NCBI GenBank assembly: GCA_000308255.3
Contig: HG326665.1
Span: 61,828 to 125,827 of the forward strand
Length of the DNA stretch: 64,000 bases
Direction of reading: 5' to 3'
DNA from: Anaerococcus pacaensis 9403502
GTDB lineage: Bacteria > Bacillota > Clostridia > Tissierellales > Peptoniphilaceae
The notes under the pieces are model-generated. The model did no database searches. It had not been told where the DNA came from and saw only the letters and a program-made list of their open reading frames with translations. The position numbers were made by a program, and so were the translations under genes. Numbering within the stretch: the first letter of the stretch is position 1; the number at the start of each line of letters is the position of its first letter. This document shows, piece after piece, positions 40,471-49,096 of this stretch.

Positions 40471-40515
40471 AAATCAGTCAAGCAAAAATAGACTACAAAG
40501 AAAGAGGGTGAAATA

Positions 40516-40782
40516 ATGGCAAATATTAAATCAGCTCAAAAAAGAATCGAGACAACAAAGAGAGATACTCTAAGAAATAAATCTCGTAAATCTGAAGTTA
40601 AAACATACATCAAAAAATTTGATGAAGCTATCGAAGCTGGTAATATAGAAGAAGCTCGTGAAATATTCAAAAAAGTTGACAAAAGAATGAAACAAGCTGA
40701 AGCTAAAAACATTTACCACAAAAACAAAGTAGCTAGAACCACATCAAGAATGCAAAGAGCACTAAATACTCAAAACGCATAA
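40516..40782 (+). CDS. rpsT: 30S ribosomal protein S20
   Basis: 88 residues, highly basic. MANIKSAQKRIETTKRDTLRNKSRKSEVKTYIKKF is the S20 start, and KNIYHKNKVARTTSRMQRAL closes the helical bundle. Binds the 5' domain of 16S rRNA. Monocistronic, with AAAGAGGGTGAAATA ahead and a terminator behind; its usual Firmicute place next to holA and lepA is kept. Confidence 0.97.
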   Translation: MANIKSAQKRIETTKRDTLRNKSRKSEVKTYIKKFDEAIEAGNIEEAREIFKKVDKRMKQAEAKNIYHKNKVARTTSRMQRALNTQNA

Positions 40783-40784
40783 TA

Positions 40785-40846
40785 AAATGAGCAACTATCA
40801 GTATTGGATCCTGTCATATGACTGCTGATAATTGCTCATTTTTATT
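40785..40846. terminator. Terminator between rpsT and holA
   Basis: AATGAGCAA pairs with TTGCTCATT across a loop holding a second short pairing, followed by five T on the plus strand; shared by the convergent genes. Confidence 0.8.
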
Positions 40847-41855
40847 GGCTTATTTTATTGATTAGCATCAGGATTTCTCTATTCATATCAAAATCCTCTG
40901 ATTTTTGGCGGTACTCCATGTCAAAAAGTCTATCGTGAATTTGATATAGCTCTTCTAGACTAAAATTATTAGAAAAACTCTTATTCTTCTTTAGTTCAAA
41001 AGGCTTAATGCCCACTTTTTCCATGATTGAACTATCATTATGGCCACTTTGATACAAGCTCTTTACGCCGATTAAATTCCTTATTTGACGAATAATCATA
41101 TGGTATATCATAAACATATCATCTTCTGTATGGGCCATGGATAAATAAGCTTCTGTAGCCGTCTTTCCATTTTTTTGGCTGATGGCATCGGTGAGATTAA
41201 AGATATTTAGATTTAATACCTCATCAAGCTGAGCGTTTACATCTTTTGTACTTACTATCTCGCTTGTAGAATTGGCTATGATCTTATCTACGGTATTTAC
41301 CACATCATATAGGTCGATTTCGCTATCTTTATTTAGGTAAGAAAACCTATCTACTATTTCAGCAACCAATGATTTTTGAATTTTCTTATCAGATCTAGTG
41401 AAACGTCTACCTACAAAGGACTCAAGCTCTGTCCTATTTAATCTGGTAATTTCAACAACTGTTCCATGTTTTTGTATTGCCTTATAAAATTTCCCCTTAA
41501 ATGGCTTATTATCAGAAAAAATTAGAAATGTAGCGAAGTTTGGGAATTTCTCTAGGTCTGGGGTCAAATTATCTAGTACATTTTCATAATCTTTTATAGA
41601 ATTTTTCGATAAATCTATGTCTCTCCAGAGGATATATTTCATATCTTCCATGACTGGATAAGTTTCATAAGCTGTTTTTATATCCTCTATTACCTTGGAT
41701 TCCTTTATGTCTACTAGGTTGAAATCAGGGACGGTTACTGTATTTCTAACTGCTTCTATTATCGTGTCATTTAAAAATTCTTCTTCCGAATCGATAAGAT
41801 AAACCCCAGATGTTTTCTTATCCATTAAAGCATTCATAAAATCCTTATAATTCAT
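40842..41855 (-). CDS. holA: DNA polymerase III delta subunit
   Basis: 337 residues, normal length. Clamp-loader subunit that opens the beta ring. The N-terminal segment SGVYLIDSEEEFLNDTIIEAV and the mid-protein TFLIFSDNKPFKGKFYKAIQKHG match HolA; the C-terminal collar helix region (MIYHMIIRQIRNLIGVKSLYQSG) is typical. Low sequence conservation but the comEC-holA-rpsT order supports it. ATGA overlap with comEC. Confidence 0.9.
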   Translation of the reverse strand: MNYKDFMNALMDKKTSGVYLIDSEEEFLNDTIIEAVRNTVTVPDFNLVDIKESKVIEDIKTAYETYPVMEDMKYILWRDIDLSKNSIKDYENVLDNLTPDLEKFPNFATFLIFSDNKPFKGKFYKAIQKHGTVVEITRLNRTELESFVGRRFTRSDKKIQKSLVAEIVDRFSYLNKDSEIDLYDVVNTVDKIIANSTSEIVSTKDVNAQLDEVLNLNIFNLTDAISQKNGKTATEAYLSMAHTEDDMFMIYHMIIRQIRNLIGVKSLYQSGHNDSSIMEKVGIKPFELKKNKSFSNNFSLEELYQIHDRLFDMEYRQKSEDFDMNREILMLINKISQ

Positions 41856-44032
41856 TTGAAAAACCCTCCCTGTATAAATGGTTCTATGCGAACCGTATCT
41901 TCAAAATATATTTTAACCATACCATTATCTTGGCTGTTATAAATTTTTACGCCATCTAAATTTTCTATTACTTCTTTTGTAGGATGGCCATAGGTATTGT
42001 TGCGGCCAGCTGATATGAGAGCTAGCTTTGGGCTTACTTTTTCTACAAAGGCCCTCGATGTAGACGACCTCGATCCGTGATGGGATACTTTTAATATGTC
42101 CGCTTTAATGTCTAGCTTATCCTCATAATCTTTGCCCAAATCACCCAATGTAAGTATCTTTATCCCCCTAATTTCGATTATAAGGCCCATTGACTCGGCA
42201 TTTTCTTCTCCGAACTCACCCTCATAGATACAAGTAACTTTTCCATTTTTTAACTTTACTTCTTCTCCTAGATTTATTTGTCTAGGGTTAAAGGGTTTTA
42301 GGCCCGTCATATTGTGTTTAGTAGTTATTACATTTTTAACTTTAAACTCTCTACAAAGTCCTGCTAAATTTCCGCTATGGTCCTTATCCTCGTGAGATAT
42401 AAAGACAGCCTCTATTTCTCTAATTCCTAATGATTTTAGATAAGGAATTAGAATCCTTTCTCCCGAATCATAGGACCTATACTTGGGCCCTCCCACATCA
42501 AATAGATAATAATCCCCCTCATCATTTAATAAAAAAGCATCACCTTGGCCGATATCAATCATAGCAAAGCTAAGTTCTGGATGACTAATATCATACCCTA
42601 TACTTATTGCAACAATTAATAGACTAATGCCATAAAATCTTTTAATTAAATTCCTATTTGCTTTCTTGATATAAAAAGCAACCAAAATCAATATGTAAAA
42701 ATATAGGACTATTAAAATATTAGGAGCAGCAAATTCAAATGAAAGTAAACTAAATTTAGCCATTAATCCACTTATATTTAAAATCGAATATAGCAAATAA
42801 TCTAATATCTTAAAAAAGGGATAGGCTAAACCCCTAAGAATTGGATATAGAAAAATCAATCCAAATATCAGATGCATAGCTACAGTGAAAATAGGAACTA
42901 TGATGAAATTTGCAAGGATACTTATTAAATTGACCTTACCGTAATAATACACACTAAATGGTAAAAGGGTCATTTGAATGCTTGTTGTAAATCCAAGGCT
43001 TTCTCCTAGTAAACCAGGACGAAGATATGCCCTGATTTTTGGCCAGATAAGATATACACCACTTGCCGCTACAAAAGTTAAGACAAAACCAGCATTTAGT
43101 ATAGCAAATGGGTTTGCTAGAATTATTACTAGAGCTGCAATCATAAGAGACTTAATCTTATCCTCAGGATACTTTAGTAAAAACGCCATAAAGCCAATGG
43201 TATTTATTATCAAAACCCTAATCACCGAATAAGGAAATCCAATTAAAAAACCATAGAACACACAGAGTACTAGTGAGGTAATATAGGCTATTTTGTAATT
43301 TAGACCAAGCTTTCTAAAAATAAAGAGTATCAGAGCTATTAGCATATCTATATGTAGGCCCGATACAGCCAGGATATGGGCGAGTCCCAGGTCTTTTATA
43401 TCATCATTTTGAATTATATTTTCAGCTAAAACGACAGATATAGCAAAGTCTGCTGCATTTGGACTTAAGTTGAGTTCGAATAAATCGTGTATGTAATTAT
43501 AAAACCGCCCTTTGATAGCTAGCAGTTTACTTTTGCTAACACTTTCTTTATATAAGCTTTTAATCTCCACAGTACTAGCTATATTTTTACTAATAAGATA
43601 ATTTCTATAATTAAACAAATTTGGATTGGTATTTTTATTAGGAATTGTTGGGTCTATTATCCCATAAAACATATCTCCTATTTCATAAGGCTGGTCCATA
43701 TACATCACGGACTTCTCACTTATCCCCTCAGCATCGACATCCACTAAGTACCTATATCCCTCATCAAGTTGCCTTTTTTCACTGATAGTGACAAAACCAG
43801 TCACAAGTCCAGCATCTTTTAGCTTATATGAATTTAGTTTATAAGAAGACAGGCCAAAACCCAACACCATGGCTACTGGCAAAACGATAAGCCTCTTATC
43901 TATTACGAAAAATATGGCAGCTAATATCGTAGCTACGAGTCCAATATAAATCGGATTTAGATCTTCATAGTTTATAAAAATCCCAATTCCAGCTATAAGC
44001 CCTATCAATACAAACAAAATTTTCTTTCTCAT
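41852..44032 (-). CDS. comEC: DNA uptake channel ComEC/Rec2
   Basis: 726 residues. N-terminal membrane helices and OB-like domain, the competence domain (LGLAHILAVSGLHIDMLIALILFIFRK is its signature, in part HILAVSGLHI), several more helices, and a C-terminal metallo-beta-lactamase-like nuclease domain with HEDKDHSGNLAGL and VSHHGSRSSTS. Carries single-stranded DNA across the membrane during transformation. Full length and uninterrupted, so natural competence is possible; comEA is not visible upstream. Confidence 0.95.
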   Translation of the reverse strand: MRKKILFVLIGLIAGIGIFINYEDLNPIYIGLVATILAAIFFVIDKRLIVLPVAMVLGFGLSSYKLNSYKLKDAGLVTGFVTISEKRQLDEGYRYLVDVDAEGISEKSVMYMDQPYEIGDMFYGIIDPTIPNKNTNPNLFNYRNYLISKNIASTVEIKSLYKESVSKSKLLAIKGRFYNYIHDLFELNLSPNAADFAISVVLAENIIQNDDIKDLGLAHILAVSGLHIDMLIALILFIFRKLGLNYKIAYITSLVLCVFYGFLIGFPYSVIRVLIINTIGFMAFLLKYPEDKIKSLMIAALVIILANPFAILNAGFVLTFVAASGVYLIWPKIRAYLRPGLLGESLGFTTSIQMTLLPFSVYYYGKVNLISILANFIIVPIFTVAMHLIFGLIFLYPILRGLAYPFFKILDYLLYSILNISGLMAKFSLLSFEFAAPNILIVLYFYILILVAFYIKKANRNLIKRFYGISLLIVAISIGYDISHPELSFAMIDIGQGDAFLLNDEGDYYLFDVGGPKYRSYDSGERILIPYLKSLGIREIEAVFISHEDKDHSGNLAGLCREFKVKNVITTKHNMTGLKPFNPRQINLGEEVKLKNGKVTCIYEGEFGEENAESMGLIIEIRGIKILTLGDLGKDYEDKLDIKADILKVSHHGSRSSTSRAFVEKVSPKLALISAGRNNTYGHPTKEVIENLDGVKIYNSQDNGMVKIYFEDTVRIEPFIQGGFFK

Positions 44033-44092
44033 CAGCCTTTCCTCGGGTATATTATATCATATATCAACCCACAGAATTAAAGCGAGGCTAGC

Positions 44093-44722
44093 ATGCAGAA
44101 AATATACCTAGAATACCCAGAACTTACAGAAATCCCAGCAAACATTGTATCAAGAAAAATGAGCACAGACAGCACTCAGATTATCCTAGACCGCACTATA
44201 TTTATGCCAGGTTCATCATATCTACTTAAAGATACTGGCAGCATATCAGATATGGAAATCATTAGTATCGATGAAAAGAGAGATAATATTATCCATCTAG
44301 TAAAGGGCAGGCCAGAAAAATCTGAAGTAATATTAAGTCTTGATATGGCCACACGAATGAGAAATCTTTCTTACAATACCGCCTACATAATTTTTAAGAT
44401 GATAATGAGCTCATTTTATATCTATCAAGACATAGATCTTGAGCTCACATATGATAAAGCTAGACTAGTTGTAAATGAATTCTATGATGAATTTGATGCT
44501 GGTTTAATAGAAGAGCAAATTAATTTTCTGATAGAAAAATCCCTACGCATCTCAAATTGGCAAGGAATTACATCTATCTCCCCTCTTGGAGAAGTAGTAA
44601 ATAACGAAATTTCTTTTGATAATACCAGCAAAGTAAGGGGCTTTAAAATCCTCTCTCATGAATTTAAAGGAAATAACCTCCACATTGAAATAAAAGCAGG
44701 ATCTGATATCCTAAACTTATAG
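44093..44722 (+). CDS. AlaX-like protein lacking the zinc/editing motifs
   Basis: 209 residues. The first 110 follow the alanyl-tRNA editing (AlaX/AlaRS domain II) pattern: IYLEYPELTE at the start, IILDRTIFMPGSSYLLKDTGSI where LDxTxFYPEGGGQPxDxG is normal, NIIHLVKG, and LDMATRMRNLSYNTAYIIF where the motif RxxxMxxHTATHLL holds the zinc pair. Both His are gone, the Gly-rich loop is changed, and the later Cys/His (CxxxH) motif is not seen in NWQGITSISPLGEVV. So it is probably a relative that does not bind zinc or deacylate Ala-tRNA. Role unknown. Confidence 0.6.
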   Translation: MQKIYLEYPELTEIPANIVSRKMSTDSTQIILDRTIFMPGSSYLLKDTGSISDMEIISIDEKRDNIIHLVKGRPEKSEVILSLDMATRMRNLSYNTAYIIFKMIMSSFYIYQDIDLELTYDKARLVVNEFYDEFDAGLIEEQINFLIEKSLRISNWQGITSISPLGEVVNNEISFDNTSKVRGFKILSHEFKGNNLHIEIKAGSDILNL

Positions 44723-44747
44723 CAAAGTCATCTTTGCTATTTTTTAT
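44717..44747 (+). terminator. Terminator after the AlaX-like gene
   Basis: ATAGCAAAG/CTTTGCTAT with a 4-nt loop and six T; the stop codon is part of the stem. Confidence 0.85.
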
Positions 44748-44778
44748 GCCTAGTATTTCACCACACATTTACTACATA

Positions 44779-44807
44779 TTTACAAAACTATTTAAAGGTG
44801 CTATACT
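44779..44807 (+). promoter_or_regulatory. Promoter of the leader-ABC exporter unit
   Basis: TTTACA (44779-44784) and TATACT (44802-44807) with a 17-bp spacer; transcription should start near 44813. Confidence 0.75.
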
Positions 44808-44837
44808 TAAGACAGTTTGAAAGAAAGGAGTAAAAAA

Positions 44838-44879
44838 ATGAATAATACATCAAATAATATTAGGAACGTTTGTAACTAG
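44838..44879 (+). CDS. 13-codon leader peptide upstream of ABC exporter
   Basis: ATG with a strong ribosome site (AAAGGAGTAAAAAA) encodes MNNTSNNIRNVCN, then tandem TAG stops. The stop is directly followed by a hairpin, as in leader peptides of translational or transcriptional attenuators. It could instead be a tiny secreted peptide with one Cys; no precursor signal is visible. Translation is likely, function inferred. Confidence 0.55.
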   Translation: MNNTSNNIRNVCN

Positions 44880-44880
44880 T

Positions 44881-44958
44881 AGTCAAAGTAAGTAGATATA
44901 ACTCCTTGCTTTGACTATAAAATAAAATCAAGGAGGATGTGGGAGATTTCCCACGCTT
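44881..44958 (+). promoter_or_regulatory. Alternative hairpins controlling the ABC exporter ribosome site
   Basis: AGTCAAAG (44881-44888) pairs with CTTTGACT (44909-44916). The loop carries CTCCTTG (44902-44908), a perfect complement to CAAGGAG (44929-44935) in the exporter Shine-Dalgarno and also to the leader's own AAGGAG. A third hairpin, GTGGGA/TCCCAC (44939-44954), separates the Shine-Dalgarno from the ATG at 44959; folded, it leaves 6 nt of spacing, unfolded 22 nt. Confidence 0.6.
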
Positions 44959-46704
44959 ATGAAAGAATTAAAATTTATTTTCAAAGAAATGGCGTCAAAG
45001 GACCCATTTATGTATTTTATCATTATTTTCTATGCCTTTTTAGATGGTATATTACCATTTATATGGATTCTGGCACCAGCCTATGTCATAGAAAATAGAT
45101 CAAAAAATCTCGAGTTTTTCCTACTATTTTTTGTAGGTCTATTTCTTATTACTTCAATTATTAGATTCTTAGCTTCTTTTCTCACAGGTAATTACCGCAT
45201 GAGAATGAACAGACTCCGCTATGGACTAAATACAAAAATAATTGAATACTCTCTTGGCCTTTCCTATGCCGACCAGCAAGATAATAAAATTAAGGAAAAG
45301 ATTACCCAGGCTAACAGGGCTATAGAATTCCCATTTGATGGATTTGGTGGGATTGTTCTTTTCATGCCTGAAACTGTAAGTATGATAGTTTCACTAATAG
45401 GATTTTTGTGGATATTTACCGCCTTAGACTGGTATCTGGTAGTCTATATAATCCTTATGACTCTCCTTTCAAGTTTATATTTCTATAAGCTTGCATTCAC
45501 CTATGAGGAATATTGGGAAAACATAGATGATACTTGGGAAAAAATGGAACAGCTAAATTATGAACTAAAAAACCCAATCAGTAAGCTTGATATACTTATG
45601 TATGATATAACAAGTATACTTAAAAAATATTATTTTGGCATAACAGATTTTAGAAATCAGGAGCTTAAGCTAAACAATGCAAAGATAATGAAGCTACAAT
45701 TTAAAGCTAGGCTTCTTGCTCTCTTGAGGGATATACCAGTTTTTATTTGGATGATAGTAAGTCTTTATTATGGCAATATAGGAGTATCAGAATTTTATGT
45801 ACTTTTTACAGCTGTATTTGGATTTATTCTAATCACTTATTACCTATCAATGAATTTAGCTGACATAGCAAAAAACATCAAATTCTTTAGTCCGTATTTT
45901 GATATAGCCTTAAAGCCTTTAAAAAATTATGATGAGGCCAGTTTTGATAAGTTTGAGCTAACACTTAAGGATGTATGTTTTAAGTATCCATCATCTGATA
46001 AAAATATCCTAAATAACATCAACCTAACCATCCATGACAAGGAATCCATAGCCCTTGTTGGGGAAAATGGAGCTGGAAAGACTACCCTTGCCCTAATCCT
46101 AGCAGGATTATATGAGCCTACAAGTGGAAAGATTTTATTAAATGGTAGGGATATTAAAGAATACAACATAGACCAAAAGGCCTATATATCAGCAGTATTT
46201 CAAGACTCCCTCCTACTGCCTTATAGTATAAGAGAAAATGTATTAATGAGCGATAAAGATGCTGATGTTAGTGTTCTTTATAATAAGACAGGCTTAGATA
46301 CTATAGTAGATACTTATGAAAAGGGTGATGAGCAAATACTTCTAAGAACTTTAAGCGATGATGGGGTCGACCTATCTGGAGGCCAAAAACAAAGATTGTT
46401 CTTAGCCCGCGCCTTAAACAAAACTAGCGCTAAGCTATTATTGCTAGATGAGCCAACTGCCCAACTAGATGCTTTAGCAGAACGCGACTTATATGAGCTT
46501 TATAATAGTGAAGCAAAAGATAAGTCAAGTGTCTTTATTTCACACAGACTTGCATCGACCAAGTTTTGTGATAGGGTTATCTTTCTAAAAAACGGTGAGA
46601 TAATAGAAGAAGGTAACCACGATGAGCTGATAGATTTGGGCGGAGAATACAAGGAACTTTTTGAAATACAAGCTAAAAACTACAAGGAGGATCATAATGC
46701 ATAA
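44959..46704 (+). CDS. ABC exporter, permease-ATPase half-transporter 1
   Basis: 581 residues. Six membrane helices in the first 310 residues (exporter type), then an ATPase: Walker A VGENGAGKTTLA (about residue 367), Q-loop AVFQDSLLL, signature LSGGQKQRLFLARA, Walker B LLLLDEPTAQLD and H-loop SHRLAS. All catalytic motifs are canonical. The ATG has no ribosome site at normal distance; AAGGAGG lies 22 nt upstream beyond a hairpin. It pairs with the next gene as a heterodimer. Cargo is unknown (drug, lipid or peptide). Confidence 0.92.
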   Translation: MKELKFIFKEMASKDPFMYFIIIFYAFLDGILPFIWILAPAYVIENRSKNLEFFLLFFVGLFLITSIIRFLASFLTGNYRMRMNRLRYGLNTKIIEYSLGLSYADQQDNKIKEKITQANRAIEFPFDGFGGIVLFMPETVSMIVSLIGFLWIFTALDWYLVVYIILMTLLSSLYFYKLAFTYEEYWENIDDTWEKMEQLNYELKNPISKLDILMYDITSILKKYYFGITDFRNQELKLNNAKIMKLQFKARLLALLRDIPVFIWMIVSLYYGNIGVSEFYVLFTAVFGFILITYYLSMNLADIAKNIKFFSPYFDIALKPLKNYDEASFDKFELTLKDVCFKYPSSDKNILNNINLTIHDKESIALVGENGAGKTTLALILAGLYEPTSGKILLNGRDIKEYNIDQKAYISAVFQDSLLLPYSIRENVLMSDKDADVSVLYNKTGLDTIVDTYEKGDEQILLRTLSDDGVDLSGGQKQRLFLARALNKTSAKLLLLDEPTAQLDALAERDLYELYNSEAKDKSSVFISHRLASTKFCDRVIFLKNGEIIEEGNHDELIDLGGEYKELFEIQAKNYKEDHNA

Positions 46705-48457
46705 TTATATAAGGCTAATTAAGCTAGTAAATGAAAAAGAAAAAGGCTTTACTAAAAAGACAATTATATATTCGATCCTTCTTGGGATTTTGCCACTGCT
46801 AAGGCTAGTAGGTCCTAAGCTTATCATAGATGAATTTAATGGATCTCGCCGTTTAAATGTCATGCTTGCCATAGCCATAGGTGCGCTAGTATTAAATTTC
46901 ATATCAGATATGCTTAGAGTTAAGGCTAGCCAGTATTATATGCTTAGTCTAGACCATGTAAACGACAACCTGGCCTATGACCTAAATGAAAAGATATTAA
47001 AATTGCCACTGGAGATGACAGATAGTAAGAGTATCCAAGATAAGGCCCAAGAGGCAACACAGGGTCTTGGAAACATCTGGGGATTTTTTGAATTTTTAGG
47101 TTTTGGCCTTGGCCAAGTTGCAACAGCGATAGTATCGGTCTTTATCCTAATAAGGCTAAATCCACTTTTACCCTTAGTGTTAGTAGGTCTGTTTTTCTTA
47201 AACAAGCCTCTTAGTAAAAAACTTAAGGAAAATGAAGCTAACAATCAAAAAAGATCTGCTGAAGAAAATCGTATATACAAATACTATTTTAATTTCTCCA
47301 GAGACTTTAAATACTCCAAAGATATTAAGATATATAAGGCAGAAAATTTGATCCTTGATAAGGCAAACTTTCATTTAAACAGGATCTACGAACTAAACCA
47401 CAAATACTATACAGTAAATGGTATATACCTAGGCTTAATTAATGTCATTAATAACTTAGGTATAGTTGGTTCATTTATTTATCTAGGATCTAAATTACTT
47501 GTAAATGCTATAAGTGTAGCTGATTTCACATTATACTTCAACTCCATAAACGGACTTATAGAGGGTCTAAACTCCTTCCAAGGTTACTATCCAGAACTTG
47601 CTAGGGTCAATGTAACAATAGAGGCCTTGTTTGACTTTTTGGATATTGAGGAATCTTGGAATAAAGGTGGAGATATAGATAATATTGATTTATCTGATGT
47701 GAAAATAGAATTTAAAGATGTGTCTTTTAAATATCCTACAAGTAAAGACTACGTCCTAGAAAACTGCTCCTTTGTGATAAATCCAGGAGAAACAGTAGCC
47801 TTAGTTGGTCGAAACGGCGCTGGTAAGTCTACTATTGTAAAGCTTTTGTGTAAATTTTATGAGCCCACTAGCGGAGAGATTTTATTAAATGGTATAAATA
47901 TCAATGATATAGACACCTCATATTATTACCAAATCCTCTCCCCTACCTTCCAAGACTTTAGGTTGTTCCCGTTTAGGATAGATGAAAATGTGACTACTCA
48001 TGCCCATGAAGATATTAATGAGTCGGACTATGAAGAAATGGATAAGTCCTTTGATTTATTAAATATAAAAAATTGGGTATATGATTTGCCAGATGGTAAG
48101 GCTAATTATATATCAACCTTATTTGATAAAAATGGAGTACAGCCATCTGGGGGTATAGGTCAAAAGCTAGCTCTAGCACGCTCCATGTATCACAAGGGCA
48201 AGTTTATTATAATGGATGAGCCAACAAGCGCCCTAGATCCTCGTAGCGAGCAGGAAATATTTGAAAATATGTTAGCTATCACCAAAGATCAAACTTCACT
48301 TTTTATATCCCACAGATTATCTTCAACCAAATATGCAGACAGAATCCTCGTCTGCAACCACGGGCATATAGATGAAGTAGGGACACATGATGAACTTATG
48401 CTAAATGGTGGTTTGTACAAAGAGATGTTTAATACTCAAGCAGAACTTTATTCATAA
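46697..48457 (+). CDS. ABC exporter, permease-ATPase half-transporter 2
   Basis: 586 residues. Overlaps the first half by 8 bp; AAGGAGGATCATA supports the ATG at 46697 over the upstream frame start at 46661. Six membrane helices, then Walker A VGRNGAGKSTIV, Q-loop PTFQDFRLFPF, Walker B FIIMDEPTSALD and H-loop SHRLSS. The ABC signature is altered, PSGGIGQKLALARS instead of LSGGQ, so one of the two ATP sites in the heterodimer would be non-canonical, as in many heterodimeric exporters. Confidence 0.92.
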   Translation: MHNYIRLIKLVNEKEKGFTKKTIIYSILLGILPLLRLVGPKLIIDEFNGSRRLNVMLAIAIGALVLNFISDMLRVKASQYYMLSLDHVNDNLAYDLNEKILKLPLEMTDSKSIQDKAQEATQGLGNIWGFFEFLGFGLGQVATAIVSVFILIRLNPLLPLVLVGLFFLNKPLSKKLKENEANNQKRSAEENRIYKYYFNFSRDFKYSKDIKIYKAENLILDKANFHLNRIYELNHKYYTVNGIYLGLINVINNLGIVGSFIYLGSKLLVNAISVADFTLYFNSINGLIEGLNSFQGYYPELARVNVTIEALFDFLDIEESWNKGGDIDNIDLSDVKIEFKDVSFKYPTSKDYVLENCSFVINPGETVALVGRNGAGKSTIVKLLCKFYEPTSGEILLNGININDIDTSYYYQILSPTFQDFRLFPFRIDENVTTHAHEDINESDYEEMDKSFDLLNIKNWVYDLPDGKANYISTLFDKNGVQPSGGIGQKLALARSMYHKGKFIIMDEPTSALDPRSEQEIFENMLAITKDQTSLFISHRLSSTKYADRILVCNHGHIDEVGTHDELMLNGGLYKEMFNTQAELYS

Positions 48458-48458
48458 A

Positions 48459-48502
48459 AATAAGCGATTAGATTTAGGACTTCCTTTTCTAATCGCTTTT
48501 TC
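48459..48502. terminator. Bidirectional terminator
   Basis: AAGCGATTAGA pairs with TCTAATCGCTT (11 bp) and is followed by TTTTT; between convergent exporter and VTT genes. Confidence 0.85.
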
Positions 48503-49090
48503 TTATCTATTTATTATAAAATCTATACCATAATACCAAGCCAGTGAGTATAAAATTAAGGCTGGTGGTTTACACAGAAAAATAATTAGTGCAAATTTTT
48601 TAAAGCTTATTTTTGATAAACCCGATAAGTAACTTAAAAAGTTATCAGGTGCTATAGGCAGTAAAATTGCAATTCTTAAAAATTTTTCGTATTTATCATC
48701 GCTTATTTTATCTTTGTATTTATTAAACGTGTCCTCACCAAATACGGCAAGCACCAAACTTTGCCCAAAACTTCTTGCTATCAAAAAAGCAGTAAGAGAT
48801 CCGAGGCAAATGGATACGTAATTGTAGATAATTCCCTTAATCGGGCCAAAGGTTATGACACCAAAGGCCTGAATCACTCCTCCTGGTATAAAAGGAACTA
48901 TAACCGACATAATATTTGCTATAAAAAATATTATAAAAGCCCAAGGTCCATAAGATAGGACAAAGCTCCTAAAGCTATCCACTGAGTCAAACAATTCTCT
49001 CTTATAGCCATAATAACCCAACCCTAAAAAAATCAAAAAAATAAGCAGGGAAATAATATTGTATTTATTTTTTCTTAAAAAGTCTTTCAT
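48503..49090 (-). CDS. TVP38/TMEM64 (VTT-domain) membrane protein, copy 2
   Basis: 195 residues, about five membrane segments. Contains the VTT features: IVPFIPGGVIQAFGVITFGPIKGIIYNYVSICLGSLTAFLIARSFG (pieces PFIPGGVI, FGPIKG, GSLTAFLIARSFG) and IAILLPIAPDNFLSYLSGLSKI. Related proteins act in lipid scrambling or membrane homeostasis. It is a close paralogue of the next upstream gene (49097-49693) and lies 6 bp after it. Confidence 0.88.
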   Translation of the reverse strand: MKDFLRKNKYNIISLLIFLIFLGLGYYGYKRELFDSVDSFRSFVLSYGPWAFIIFFIANIMSVIVPFIPGGVIQAFGVITFGPIKGIIYNYVSICLGSLTAFLIARSFGQSLVLAVFGEDTFNKYKDKISDDKYEKFLRIAILLPIAPDNFLSYLSGLSKISFKKFALIIFLCKPPALILYSLAWYYGIDFIINR

Positions 49091-49096
49091 ATCATA

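Noticed and set aside
44838-44879. Peptide pheromone gene exported by the ABC pair
   Set aside because: No leader or double-glycine site and no peptidase domain on the exporter; a leader peptide explains the tandem stops and hairpin better.
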